Assembly (NCBI GenBank): GCA_028687645.1
Contig: JAQTZQ010000024.1
Location: 1-33,534 of the forward strand
Length of the DNA stretch: 33,534 bases
Origin: Rhodocyclaceae bacterium
GTDB taxonomy: Bacteria; Pseudomonadota; Gammaproteobacteria; Burkholderiales; Rhodocyclaceae
Reading direction: 5' to 3'
Shown here: positions 1-7,871 of the stretch, piece by piece
Layout of the letters: the number at the start of each line of letters is the position of its first letter
Position numbering within the stretch: position 1 is the first letter of the stretch
The notes under the pieces: generated by a model
What the model was told of the DNA's origin: nothing
Seen by the model: only the letters and a program-made list of their open reading frames with translations
The model's database searches: none
Program-made: the position numbers and the translations under genes

Positions 1-2
1 CG

Positions 3-656
3 GTAGCCGAAGTTGGCTTGCAGCAAGTTCCCGAATTTTCGATAGAAATCATCGCCGAGCAAAACTGGGTACAGCTGACCCAATCCCAGTTTGAACCCAT
101 CCGCGTCTCCGAGCGCCTGTGGATCGTTCCCTCCTGGCATACGACGCCCGACCCTGACGCCATCAATCTGATCCTCGACCCGGGCATGGCCTTTGGTACC
201 GGCTCACACCCGACGACACGCCTTTGTCTGGAATGGTTGGAGCGCAACGTCACCAGCGCCTGTTCGATTCTTGATTACGGTTGCGGCTCTGGCATTCTCG
301 CCATCGCTGCCGCCCGCCTCGGCGCCAACCAGGTAGCAGGGGTCGATATTGACCCACAAGCGGTAGACGCTGCCTATGCCAACGCCGAGCGCAATGGCGT
401 GCATGCACTATTTGCCGACTCAGCGCAGCGCGTTGCCGGCGAGTACGATCTGGTGGTCGCCAACATTCTCTCCAATCCGCTGCGCGTTCTCGCGCCCGCC
501 ATCTGCGCCCATGTCCGCACGGGTGGGCGTCTGGCACTTTCGGGAATTTTGCGCGAACAAGCGGAAGAAATTATAGGGATTTACGCAACCTGGCTACCAT
601 TGTCGGTTTTTGACATGCGAGAGGACTGGGTATGTCTGAGCGGCACAAAGCCCTGA
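3..656 (+). CDS. prmA: Ribosomal protein L11 methyltransferase, 5' truncated by window edge
   Basis: PrmA trimethylates ribosomal protein L11 in the cytoplasm using S-adenosylmethionine. The reading frame is open to the left edge, so the 217 visible residues are the C-terminal part of a family protein that is normally about 290-300 residues. The TTG at 18 is not a likely start. Visible landmarks are the PrmA-type DPGMAFGTGSHPTT segment, the SAM-binding motif I (LDYGCGSG), the acidic end of the next strand (GVDIDPQA) and the NILSNPL motif in the position of the catalytic NPPY-like loop. Its last 25 bases overlap the next gene, which suggests co-transcription. The missing part is the L11-recognition domain, which should lie outside the window. 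Identification rests on motifs read by eye and is firm. Confidence 0.95.
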   Translation, partial: VAEVGLQQVPEFSIEIIAEQNWVQLTQSQFEPIRVSERLWIVPSWHTTPDPDAINLILDPGMAFGTGSHPTTRLCLEWLERNVTSACSILDYGCGSGILAIAAARLGANQVAGVDIDPQAVDAAYANAERNGVHALFADSAQRVAGEYDLVVANILSNPLRVLAPAICAHVRTGGRLALSGILREQAEEIIGIYATWLPLSVFDMREDWVCLSGTKP

Positions 657-1582
657 TGAAAACCCGTTGCGGGGAATGCGGGGCGATTTTTCGTGTCACA
701 CTCAAGCAACTTCAAGTCAAGTTTGGCAAGGTAAGATGCGGCCAATGTAATACTGTTTTCAACGCTTTTGACACCCTTATCACTGACGAAGCCAATGCAT
801 TGCCTCTTGAAAAATCACTTGCCGCCCCAGCAGATCAGCAAGCACAAAGTATTGAAGTAACGACCACGCCAAATCAAGCATTTGAAATCAACCCGGCGCC
901 GACACCCGAGGCAGAACCTGAACTCGTATTTGAGCCAGAGCAAGAGTCGCCCACTCCGGCGCCAATCGAGCCCACTGAAAGCATTGAAGAATCCACGACC
1001 GCAGCCCGGCAGGCGGGACTGGTGGCGGCACGCGAGCTAACCCAAGTACCAAACTACAACCGTTGGTCGGAAGGAACTCTCACTGGCAGTTCACTGAGCG
1101 CATTCAGTACCGAGTCGCAACCAGCTGCTCGTTGGCCCTTTGCATTGGTCGCGCTAGCGCTACTCTTTACCCTGTCATTCCAACTAGTTTTGCACTTCAG
1201 AACTGAACTCACCCTGCACGAACCGGCTTTCGCCGGGTTTTTTCAAAGCCTTGCGGTCAACGTCCCTTTACCGCGAAATTCTGAACTGCTCACCATCGAA
1301 ACCTCGGATCTACAATCTGACAACGCGCGCGGACTACTGATTCTGCACGCCACCCTGCGCAACCGTGCCGCTCACGACCAAGCCTGGCCGGCACTGGAAC
1401 TCAGCCTGACCGATACCCAGGATACCGTCCTTGCTCGTCGGATTTTAACGATCGACGACTACCGGCCTCCGGATACCAATTCACCAGCCTTTCCTGCCCT
1501 TGCCGAACAATCCGTCCGTCTAGCGATTGACGCCAAGGAAATCGGCGCAGCCGGCTATCGTCTCTATCTCTTCTACCCCTGA
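632..1582 (+). CDS. Zinc-ribbon (MJ0042-type) plus DUF3426 single-pass membrane protein
   Basis: The protein has 316 residues from the ATG at 632, which has a good Shine-Dalgarno (AGAGGA at 620-625). A second in-frame ATG at 656 overlaps the prmA stop. It would give the MKTRCGECG beginning usual for this family, so the start is not settled. The N-terminus carries two CxxC pairs (CGEC and CGQC) of a zinc ribbon, then an acidic, proline-rich linker, then one hydrophobic helix (WPFALVALALLFTLSF) around residue 170, and a C-terminal DUF3426 domain with a beta-rich composition. The family is common next to prmA in Betaproteobacteria, but its function is unknown. The layout suggests a cytoplasmic zinc-binding head anchored to the inner membrane with a periplasmic domain. 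Confidence 0.85.
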   Translation: MSERHKALMKTRCGECGAIFRVTLKQLQVKFGKVRCGQCNTVFNAFDTLITDEANALPLEKSLAAPADQQAQSIEVTTTPNQAFEINPAPTPEAEPELVFEPEQESPTPAPIEPTESIEESTTAARQAGLVAARELTQVPNYNRWSEGTLTGSSLSAFSTESQPAARWPFALVALALLFTLSFQLVLHFRTELTLHEPAFAGFFQSLAVNVPLPRNSELLTIETSDLQSDNARGLLILHATLRNRAAHDQAWPALELSLTDTQDTVLARRILTIDDYRPPDTNSPAFPALAEQSVRLAIDAKEIGAAGYRLYLFYP

Positions 1583-1590
1583 AATATTTT

Positions 1591-2526
1591 ATGAACACAC
1601 TGATTTGCGGCTCACTGGCTTTTGACAACATCATGGTTTTTCCTGACCGCTTCAAAAACCATATCCTGCCCGAGCAGATTCATATCCTGAATGTCGCCTT
1701 TCTGGTACCAGAAATGCGGCGTGAATTTGGCGGCTGCGCTGGCAACATTGCCTACAATTTGATGCTGCTTGGCGGAAAGCCGCTAATTATGGCAGCGGTA
1801 GGAGATGATGCTCCGGCCTATTTTGATCGCCTTGATCGACTTGGCCTGCAACGCAGGCATATTCGCCACGTTCCCGGCACCTTCACTGCACAGGCATTTA
1901 TCACCACCGATCTTGATGATAACCAGATCACTGCGTTCCATCCTGGCGCAATGAGCTTTTCCCATCTCAACAAGGTTGAACAAGCCAACGAAATCGAACT
2001 AGGCATTGTCGCCCCCGATGGCCGAGAAGGGATGATGCAGCACGCGCAGGATTTTGCTGCTGCGGGCATCCCCTTTGTTTTTGATCCGGGGCAAGGTCTC
2101 CCGATGTTTAATGGCGACGAACTTTTACAATTCATGAATCTCGCTGATTACGCCTGTTTTAATGACTACGAAGCCAAACTATTGAGTGATCGCACCGCCC
2201 GCAGCATTGAACAACTCGCCAGCGGCGTCAAAGCCTTGATCGTTACCAAAGGCAGCGCCGGATCCGAAATTCACGCTGGCGGTCAACGTTACGACATCCC
2301 CTGCGTTAAAGCAGAGGAGATCGTTGACCCGACCGGTTGTGGCGACGCCTATCGCTCCGGCCTACTTTACGGCATCGCCAACAACCTCGACTGGACGACA
2401 ACCGGACGCCTTGCTGCGGTGATGGGAGCCATCAAAATTGCCCATCGCGGCGGTCAGAATCACCTACCCAACCGCGAAGAAATTGCCGCGCTCTATCAAC
2501 GTGCTTTTGGCACACTACCCTGGTAG
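1591..2526 (+). CDS. PfkB-family carbohydrate/nucleoside kinase
   Basis: This is a 311-residue member of the ribokinase/PfkB fold, which phosphorylates a sugar or nucleoside with ATP. Visible signatures are the N-terminal GSLAFDN strand, the glycine-rich FGGCAGNIAYNLMLLGG substrate-binding segment (PfkB signature 1) and DPTGCGDAYRSG at about 246-257 (signature 2). The putative catalytic base is Asp252, and the preceding glycines form the anion hole. The N-terminal pattern resembles adenosine-kinase-like members, but the substrate cannot be decided from sequence. The gene starts 8 bases after the DUF3426 gene and ends 8 bases before the lipoprotein gene, so it probably belongs to the same transcript. 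No strong ribosome-binding site is visible, which fits translational coupling. Confidence 0.9.
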   Translation: MNTLICGSLAFDNIMVFPDRFKNHILPEQIHILNVAFLVPEMRREFGGCAGNIAYNLMLLGGKPLIMAAVGDDAPAYFDRLDRLGLQRRHIRHVPGTFTAQAFITTDLDDNQITAFHPGAMSFSHLNKVEQANEIELGIVAPDGREGMMQHAQDFAAAGIPFVFDPGQGLPMFNGDELLQFMNLADYACFNDYEAKLLSDRTARSIEQLASGVKALIVTKGSAGSEIHAGGQRYDIPCVKAEEIVDPTGCGDAYRSGLLYGIANNLDWTTTGRLAAVMGAIKIAHRGGQNHLPNREEIAALYQRAFGTLPW

Positions 2527-2534
2527 AAATTGCC

Positions 2535-2990
2535 ATGAAACCCAGCGCTCTACTCATCTTGCTGACTTTTATTTCTCTTGTCGCTGGCTGCGTCAGTAGC
2601 AAATCCGGGGATGTCTACCGGCGTGATCAAGTGGGTCGGGAGCAAACCGTGCGTATGGCAACTATCGAGTCTGTACGCGAAGTTCTGATGGAGGGAACAA
2701 GGTCACCCATTGGCACTGTCGCCGGCGCAGCAATCGGTGGCATCGCGGGTCACACAATGGGCGGCGGCAGAGGCTCGGATGTCATGGCGATCGTTGGCGC
2801 CGTAGCTGGCGGACTGGCGGGCGCCGCAATCGAGGAAGGGGTTACCCGGCGCATGGCGGTTGAGATTACCGCTAGACTGGATAATGGAAAGATCATTGCC
2901 GTCGTTCAGGAAGCAGCGCCTTATGAATTTCGTCCAGGCGACCGCGTACGTATTGTTTCCAGCTATGGCGAGTCCCGCATTTCACGCTGA
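2535..2990 (+). CDS. Glycine-zipper outer-membrane lipoprotein (SlyB/Pcp-like)
   Basis: The protein has 151 residues. A longer open frame exists upstream, but the ATG at 2535 is the one that begins a lipoprotein signal peptide (LTFISLVAGC, lipobox VAGC, Cys near residue 20). After the lipidated cysteine comes a short soluble segment and then a glycine-zipper block (GTVAGAAIGGIAGHTMGGG and AIVGAVAGGLAGAAIEEG), the signature of the 17-kDa antigen/SlyB/Pcp family. A C-terminal beta-rich domain follows (DNGKIIAVVQE...PGDRVRIV). Such proteins sit in the outer membrane and affect envelope integrity. The gene lies 8 bases after the kinase gene, and its 3' end overlaps the convergent apaH gene by 9 bases. 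Confidence 0.85.
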   Translation: MKPSALLILLTFISLVAGCVSSKSGDVYRRDQVGREQTVRMATIESVREVLMEGTRSPIGTVAGAAIGGIAGHTMGGGRGSDVMAIVGAVAGGLAGAAIEEGVTRRMAVEITARLDNGKIIAVVQEAAPYEFRPGDRVRIVSSYGESRISR

Positions 2991-3821
2991 GCCGCTATCC
3001 TGCTTTAGTCCTTCGCTCGAAGAACAATCGACCTGAAACACCCGGCGATCCTCAAGTCGTAGGGCTGTCAAACGCCCCCCCCACAAGCAACCGGAGTCCA
3101 GCGCCAGACGATTGGGGGTTACTTGCAAACCCAGCGCTGACCAATGGCCGGTAACCAATATGCTGTCAGCACTCTTGCGATTTGGCACATCAAACCAAGG
3201 CAAATGCCCCGCAGGTGCATTAATCAACTCCCCCTTGGTCTTGAATTCCATCACGCCATCCGGCGTACAAAAGCGCATCCGCGTCATGGCATTCACAATC
3301 ACCCGCAAGCGTTTCCAACCGCTCAACTCATCAGACCAGCCAACTGGCTCGCTACCCCATAAATTAAGCACGAACTCCCGATAATCGCTTCCTTGCAGCG
3401 CTGCCTCAACCTCGCGCGACAAAGCAGTAGCTTTAACAGCGGTCCACTGCGGTAACAGCCCAGCATGAACCATGCAAACCCCCCCCTCAGTGAAACACAA
3501 GGGCTGACAGCGCAACCAATCAAGCAACTCATCCCGATCCCTCGCATCCAGAATGCTCTGGATCGTGTCATCTTTGCCGCGATATTTAGCGCCTCCCTCA
3601 GCCACCATCAACAAATACAAATCATGGTTGCCCAGCACCGTTTGCGCCGCCGAACCCAGCGACTTGATATAGCGAAGCGTTTTGAGCGACTTTGGGCCGC
3701 GATTAACTAAATCGCCAACCAGCCACAAACGGTCGTATGTCGGATCAAAATGACACAACTCAAGAAGACGTTTTAAAGAATCGAAGCAACCTTGAATGTC
3801 GCCAACTGCGTAAGTAGCCAT
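2982..3821 (-). CDS. apaH: Symmetrical bis(5'-nucleosyl)-tetraphosphatase
   Basis: ApaH hydrolyses diadenosine tetraphosphate to two ADP and so controls the level of this capping and alarmone nucleotide. The 279-residue length matches the family (about 280). Metallophosphatase motifs are all present near the N-terminus: GDIQGC, GDLVNRGP and GNHD, and VHAGLLPQW further on. The C-terminal histidine motif appears as VTGHWSALG. No membrane segment or signal is seen, so it is cytoplasmic. It is transcribed towards the lipoprotein gene and overlaps its end. No strong Shine-Dalgarno is visible before the ATG at 3821. Identification is firm. Confidence 0.95.
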   Translation of the reverse strand: MATYAVGDIQGCFDSLKRLLELCHFDPTYDRLWLVGDLVNRGPKSLKTLRYIKSLGSAAQTVLGNHDLYLLMVAEGGAKYRGKDDTIQSILDARDRDELLDWLRCQPLCFTEGGVCMVHAGLLPQWTAVKATALSREVEAALQGSDYREFVLNLWGSEPVGWSDELSGWKRLRVIVNAMTRMRFCTPDGVMEFKTKGELINAPAGHLPWFDVPNRKSADSILVTGHWSALGLQVTPNRLALDSGCLWGGRLTALRLEDRRVFQVDCSSSEGLKQDSGSA

Positions 3822-4042
3822 ATCGATAAAGCATCAGGGAATGCACGGAGCAATTCGTCAATTCCGAGCGAGTGGGATAAAAAAATTAATGAATTCAACG
3901 AGCGCCTGCGAACAACCCTTAGTTATCAACGCGTAAGCGAATAAACAGTCCATCACTGCCAGACTAAAGCCAACTTACGATAGCAGCGCCTCATGGTGAT
4001 TCCTGAAGTAGATGTAAGTATGCACTGATTCTCAGCCAAAAT
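3822..4042. other. Divergent intergenic region between apaH and the TnpB-like gene
   Basis: Together with the inverted repeat that follows, this makes a 259-base gap between two divergently transcribed genes. It must hold the apaH promoter on the - strand, but no convincing -35/-10 pair was recognised there. It appears more AT-rich than the flanking genes. No tRNA, convincing hairpin or reading frame was found. A small RNA could lie here, but nothing in the sequence supports one directly. Confidence 0.5.
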
Positions 4043-4086
4043 ATTCATATAGGAGCAAAAAATCAGTATAATCCTCCTATATGAAT
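4043..4086 (+). promoter_or_regulatory. Promoter inside a 13-bp perfect inverted repeat spanning the start codon
   Basis: Arms of 13 bp at 4043-4055 (ATTCATATAGGAG) and 4074-4086 are perfect reverse complements, separated by 18 bases. The separating segment holds a consensus -10 box, TATAAT, at 4067-4072. Seventeen bases upstream is TTCATA (4044-4049), a plausible -35 box inside the left arm. Transcription would then begin around 4079, only a base or two before the ATG at 4081, so the message would be leaderless or nearly so. The start codon lies inside the right arm, and the bases before it (CTCCT) are the reverse of a Shine-Dalgarno. The arrangement looks like an operator overlapping its own promoter. 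The repeat is seen directly; the promoter and operator roles are inferred. Confidence 0.65.
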
Positions 4087-4677
4087 TCAAAGATTGTCCT
4101 TCGGCTCAACACCAACCCCGAGCAAATGGCCCGCCTGGAGCGCCTTCAGGCTGCTTTTGCCGAGGTCTGCTCTGCACTTGGGCCCATCGTTCAAGAAACG
4201 CGTTGCTGGAATCGCGTTGCGCTGCACCACCTAACCTATCGAAAGCTACGCGAGCAATTTCCTGATTTAGGCTCACAGATGGTTTGCAACGCAATTTATT
4301 CAGTTTCACGCTCGGCACGCCTGATTTTCCAAAACAGGAACAGTCCTTGGAGTATAGAAAAGCGGCAGGAACAAGCACTTCCTCTCCTGCGCTTTGCCGC
4401 CAGCGCACCCGTCTATTTCGACCGGCATACGCTCAGTTTGCGTCGGGCAGGGCTATCAATGTACACCCTCGATGGTCGCCTGCGCTTTGAAGTAGGTTTA
4501 ACCGCTGGAGATGAGTTGCGTTTCCGGGAAGAAAAGCTCAAAGAAATCGTTCTTTCGCGAGATGATCGAGGCTTTTTTTTGGTTTTTTCTCTTGGCGAGG
4601 CTGATGAAATAACGCCGGAAAATACTGAATTTCCGGAATACGTAGTAATTGTCGAGCCCGTCGTTCAGGCCGCCTAA
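4081..4677 (+). CDS. TnpB-like N-terminal (REC/WED) protein lacking the RuvC nuclease domain
   Basis: The 198-residue sequence follows, in order, the N-terminal half of one branch of IS605-type TnpB proteins. It opens with IVLRLNTNPEQ, like the usual first beta-strand and PTxEQ turn. A helical region follows, with LTYRKLREQFPDLGSQM at 51-67 matching the family's YxxLRExF-L-xxQM pattern, then a beta-rich part (FDRHTLSL, LSMYTLDGRLRF, IVLSRDDRGFFLVFSL) like the WED strands. TnpB would next have VxGIDxG, the first RuvC motif; here the chain reads PEYVVIVEPVVQAA and stops. Only 27 bases separate it from the secretion ATPase gene, so no RuvC remnant remains downstream. It may be a domesticated nucleic-acid-binding protein, possibly regulating the exporter operon. 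The family match is from pattern recognition and no search was run. Confidence 0.65.
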   Translation: MNSKIVLRLNTNPEQMARLERLQAAFAEVCSALGPIVQETRCWNRVALHHLTYRKLREQFPDLGSQMVCNAIYSVSRSARLIFQNRNSPWSIEKRQEQALPLLRFAASAPVYFDRHTLSLRRAGLSMYTLDGRLRFEVGLTAGDELRFREEKLKEIVLSRDDRGFFLVFSLGEADEITPENTEFPEYVVIVEPVVQAA

Positions 4678-4704
4678 CAATTTTGTTTTTTTGGTGTTTA
4701 AGTA

Positions 4705-6456
4705 ATGAAAAAAATGATGATGCCCAAAACAGAACTCGCTGAGGTTCTGTTTTCTTTCCGCAAGGCTTTCCTGACAGCCGGGTTGTTCAGCATGTTTATC
4801 AACGTCATTGGACTGGTGCCCTCCATCTACATGCTTCAGGTCTATGACCGTGTTTTGCAAAGCCAGAACACCACAACCCTGATCATGTTGACGGTGATCA
4901 TGCTTGGCTTCTACGTCATGCTTAGCATGCTTGAGTTTGCGCGCTCGAAATTATTGATTCGAGTGGGCGCACAGCTCGACATGAAACTCAATGATCGCGT
5001 GTTTATTGCTTCATTCGAACGCAATCTAAAACGTGCAGGAGGCAATGCCGGACAAGCACTCGGTGACCTCACCAATGTCCGCCAGTTTCTCACTGGAAAC
5101 GGTCTCTTTGCTTTCTTTGATGCACCATGGGCGCCCATCTACCTGGCCGTTATCTTTATGTTCAGCCCATGGCTTGGTATCTTCGCCGTGGTCTCTGCAT
5201 TGATCCTTTTCTCCCTTGCCTGGCTGACCGAGATTTCTACGCGAAAACCTCTAGCCGAGGCCCAGCAAGTGGCCATGGGCGCCAACAATTACGCAACCAA
5301 CAACCTGAGAAACGCAGAAGTAATTGAAGCGATGGGAATGCTGGACAATCTCCGGCATCGCTGGTTACAAAAACAAATGCGCTTCCTCTCCTTGCAGAAC
5401 GAGGCGAGTGACAAAGCGGCAGTCATCTCCGCCTCGACCAAGGCGGTACGTATTGCCGTTCAGTCACTCGTTCTTGGCGGTGGCGCCTTGTTGGTAATTG
5501 AAGGCACGCTGACCCCGGGCGGGATGATTGCCGCGTCCATTCTGCTAGGCAAGGCACTGGGACCGGTTGAAATGGCGATCGGCGTCTGGAAGCAACTTTT
5601 GGGTGCTCGCAGTGCCTATCATCGACTGGAAGCACTACTCCAAGAGCATCCGGCTCGCGAACCGGGCATGGCACTCCCGCAGCCGCTCGGCAGCCTGCTG
5701 GTCGAAGGCGTGACCGCATCAGCCCCCGGTGGTCAGGTAATGATCCTCAAAAATGTTGGATTCAATGTAGCTCCGGGAGAAATTGTTGGCATTATTGGCC
5801 CCTCTGCATCAGGTAAATCAACACTGGCCCGATTGCTGGTCGGGGTGTGGCCAGCCCAAGGCGGCAAGGTAAGGCTCGACGGCGCAGACATTTACACCTG
5901 GAACAAGAACGAACTCGGGCCATCGGTGGGATATCTCCCTCAAGATATCGAGTTATTTGAAGGCACAATCGCAGAAAATATCGCACGATTTGGAAAAATC
6001 GATCCAAACAAGGTCATTGAGGCAGCCAAAATGGCCGGCGTGCATGAAATGATTTTGCGTTTCCCCAAGGGTTATGAAACCTCAATCGGTGACGGCGGCA
6101 ACGGGCTGTCGGGCGGGCAACGTCAACGAATCGGATTTGCCCGTGCCATTTACGGAAACCCAAGCTTTGTCGTACTTGATGAGCCGAATTCAAATCTTGA
6201 CGATGTTGGCGAAGCTGCACTGATAAACGCCGTGATGCAACTAAAGGAGCTTGGCACAACCATTGTTGTGATTACGCATCGAACCAGCATTATCAGTTCA
6301 GTCGACAAATTGTTACTGCTGGTAGATGGCGCAGTACAACTCTTTGGACCGCGAGACCAAGTTTTGGCCGCAATTCAACAGCGAGCCCAAGCGGCAGCAA
6401 ACCCCAAACCCAATCCGAACCAGCCTGCGGCAATTGCTGCAGCGACGCCGGCCTGA
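4705..6456 (+). CDS. Type I secretion permease/ATPase (PrtD/HasD-type ABC exporter)
   Basis: This 583-residue half-transporter fuses an N-terminal six-helix ABC membrane domain (about residues 20-310) to a C-terminal ATPase. The ATPase shows Walker A GPSASGKS (Lys371), signature LSGGQ at 468-472, Walker B with Asp492-Glu493 and the switch histidine in VVITHRTS. There is no N-terminal C39 peptidase or C39-like domain, which places it with the PrtD/HasD/LipB exporters of RTX proteins rather than bacteriocin or HlyB types. The tail after residue 560 is rich in Pro, Ala and Asn. It pairs with the adaptor and TolC-type genes downstream to form the complete tripartite exporter. It begins 27 bases after the TnpB-like gene, with only a weak Shine-Dalgarno. 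Confidence 0.93.
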   Translation: MKKMMMPKTELAEVLFSFRKAFLTAGLFSMFINVIGLVPSIYMLQVYDRVLQSQNTTTLIMLTVIMLGFYVMLSMLEFARSKLLIRVGAQLDMKLNDRVFIASFERNLKRAGGNAGQALGDLTNVRQFLTGNGLFAFFDAPWAPIYLAVIFMFSPWLGIFAVVSALILFSLAWLTEISTRKPLAEAQQVAMGANNYATNNLRNAEVIEAMGMLDNLRHRWLQKQMRFLSLQNEASDKAAVISASTKAVRIAVQSLVLGGGALLVIEGTLTPGGMIAASILLGKALGPVEMAIGVWKQLLGARSAYHRLEALLQEHPAREPGMALPQPLGSLLVEGVTASAPGGQVMILKNVGFNVAPGEIVGIIGPSASGKSTLARLLVGVWPAQGGKVRLDGADIYTWNKNELGPSVGYLPQDIELFEGTIAENIARFGKIDPNKVIEAAKMAGVHEMILRFPKGYETSIGDGGNGLSGGQRQRIGFARAIYGNPSFVVLDEPNSNLDDVGEAALINAVMQLKELGTTIVVITHRTSIISSVDKLLLLVDGAVQLFGPRDQVLAAIQQRAQAAANPKPNPNQPAAIAAATPA

Positions 6457-6478
6457 AGCTTTTCTGGATGAATAAAGC

Positions 6479-7870
6479 ATGATCAAAAAACTTGTCGATT
6501 TCCTGCCCAAAAAAAATCAAGCAGCCCGAGGTGAATTGATTGAATCCAGCGCGGGAGGTGAAAACACCCGTGTTGAAACAGACGAAAAACCGGTGGTGCG
6601 TTTTGGGATGCTCACGCTGCTTATTGGCTTCGGCGGATTCCTGCTGTGGGCCGGACTGGCGCCACTGGATGAGGGCGTCCCTGGGACCGGGATAGTCAGC
6701 GTCGACTCCAAACGCAAAACAATTCAGCACCTGCGTGGCGGCCTGGTTGAAAGCATCGATGTCCGCGAGGGAGACCGTGTCAAGGCCGGCGACATCCTTC
6801 TCAAATTAAATGACACCGATATCAAGGCCCAACTCGACATTACGCGAGGGCAATATGCGGTGGTCAAAGCCACGGAAGCTCGTTTACAGGCAGAACGAGA
6901 AGGAAAGGCAACTGTCACGTTCCCGCCAGACCTGATCGCGGCAGCCAAGACAGATTATCGTACGGCGGAAGCAATGGCGGCTCAATCACAGCTATTTGCA
7001 GCGCGAAAATCTGCGCTATCGAGCGAAATGGGCACGATGGATGAGGCGATCAACGGCCTCAATCAGCAGATCACGGGTCTACGATCTGTCGAGGCAGGGA
7101 AAAAAATACAAATTGATCTACTCACCAAGGAAGCCGACTCTTACCGAGGTCTCGTTCAAGAAGGCTTTGTACCAAGAAACAAACTCTATGAACTCGAACG
7201 TATCCTCGCGGATCTATCGGGTACGCGAGGCAGTGACCTGGCGCAGATCGCTCGGGCGCAATCATCGATCAATGAACTAAAGCTGCGCAAACTACAACGG
7301 ACGCAGGATTTCCGCAAAGAAGTAGAAACCCATATGTCCGATGTCCAAAAAGAAGTCGGCAGTCAAACCGACCGTCTCACCGCTTTAACCGAGGAGTTCG
7401 AGCGCTCCGTCATCAAAGCACCAACCGATGGTGCGGTAGTAGGGATGGAGGCGCACACGGTTGGTGGGGTCATTCGCGCCGGTGATCGCATCATGGATAT
7501 TGTGCCTGAGGACGATGTGTTAATCATTGAGGCCCAGTTACCCGTCAATTTAATTGACAAGGTTCGTGTCGGTCAGCTGGCCAATTTGCATTTGCAGATT
7601 ATCCTTGAAGGCGGCGCGCAACCGACCATTGAAGGAAAGGTATCGCAAGTATCCGCTGATCGCTTGACTGACCCACGGACAGGCATGCCCTACTACTCAG
7701 CACGCATCCAGATAACACCCAAAGGTGAGGCAGAAATAATCAAACATAAAATAACAACGCAAGCTGGCATGCAGGCGGACGTGGTTATTGTCACAGGGGA
7801 GCGCACGCTACTGCAATACCTACTCAAGCCACTCATGTCGCGTATCAACTTCGGGATGAAGGAGCAGTAA
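6479..7870 (+). CDS. HlyD-family type I secretion periplasmic adaptor (PrtE/HasE-type)
   Basis: The 463-residue membrane-fusion protein links the inner-membrane ABC exporter to the outer-membrane channel. A short cytoplasmic N-terminus (about 40 residues) is followed by one membrane helix at about 42-61 (FGMLTLLIGFGGFLLWAGL) and the conserved APLDEGVPGTG entry to the periplasmic part. The first half-lipoyl segment reads QHLRGGLVESIDVREGDRV, a long coiled-coil hairpin spans roughly 120-290, and the second half-lipoyl segment is IKAPTDGAVVG. A beta-barrel domain ends the protein. The gene lies 22 bases after the ATPase gene and 1 base before the TolC-type gene, so all three are one transcript. 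Confidence 0.93.
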   Translation: MIKKLVDFLPKKNQAARGELIESSAGGENTRVETDEKPVVRFGMLTLLIGFGGFLLWAGLAPLDEGVPGTGIVSVDSKRKTIQHLRGGLVESIDVREGDRVKAGDILLKLNDTDIKAQLDITRGQYAVVKATEARLQAEREGKATVTFPPDLIAAAKTDYRTAEAMAAQSQLFAARKSALSSEMGTMDEAINGLNQQITGLRSVEAGKKIQIDLLTKEADSYRGLVQEGFVPRNKLYELERILADLSGTRGSDLAQIARAQSSINELKLRKLQRTQDFRKEVETHMSDVQKEVGSQTDRLTALTEEFERSVIKAPTDGAVVGMEAHTVGGVIRAGDRIMDIVPEDDVLIIEAQLPVNLIDKVRVGQLANLHLQIILEGGAQPTIEGKVSQVSADRLTDPRTGMPYYSARIQITPKGEAEIIKHKITTQAGMQADVVIVTGERTLLQYLLKPLMSRINFGMKEQ

Positions 7871-7871
7871 G

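Noticed and set aside
3822-4042. Guide-RNA gene for the TnpB-like protein
   Set aside because: No convincing folded structure or conserved scaffold was recognised in the gap, so a guide RNA cannot be supported from this sequence alone.
4678-4704. T-rich stretch after the TnpB-like gene as a terminator
   Set aside because: There is a T-run but no stem before it, and the exporter ATPase gene begins immediately afterwards, which fits read-through.
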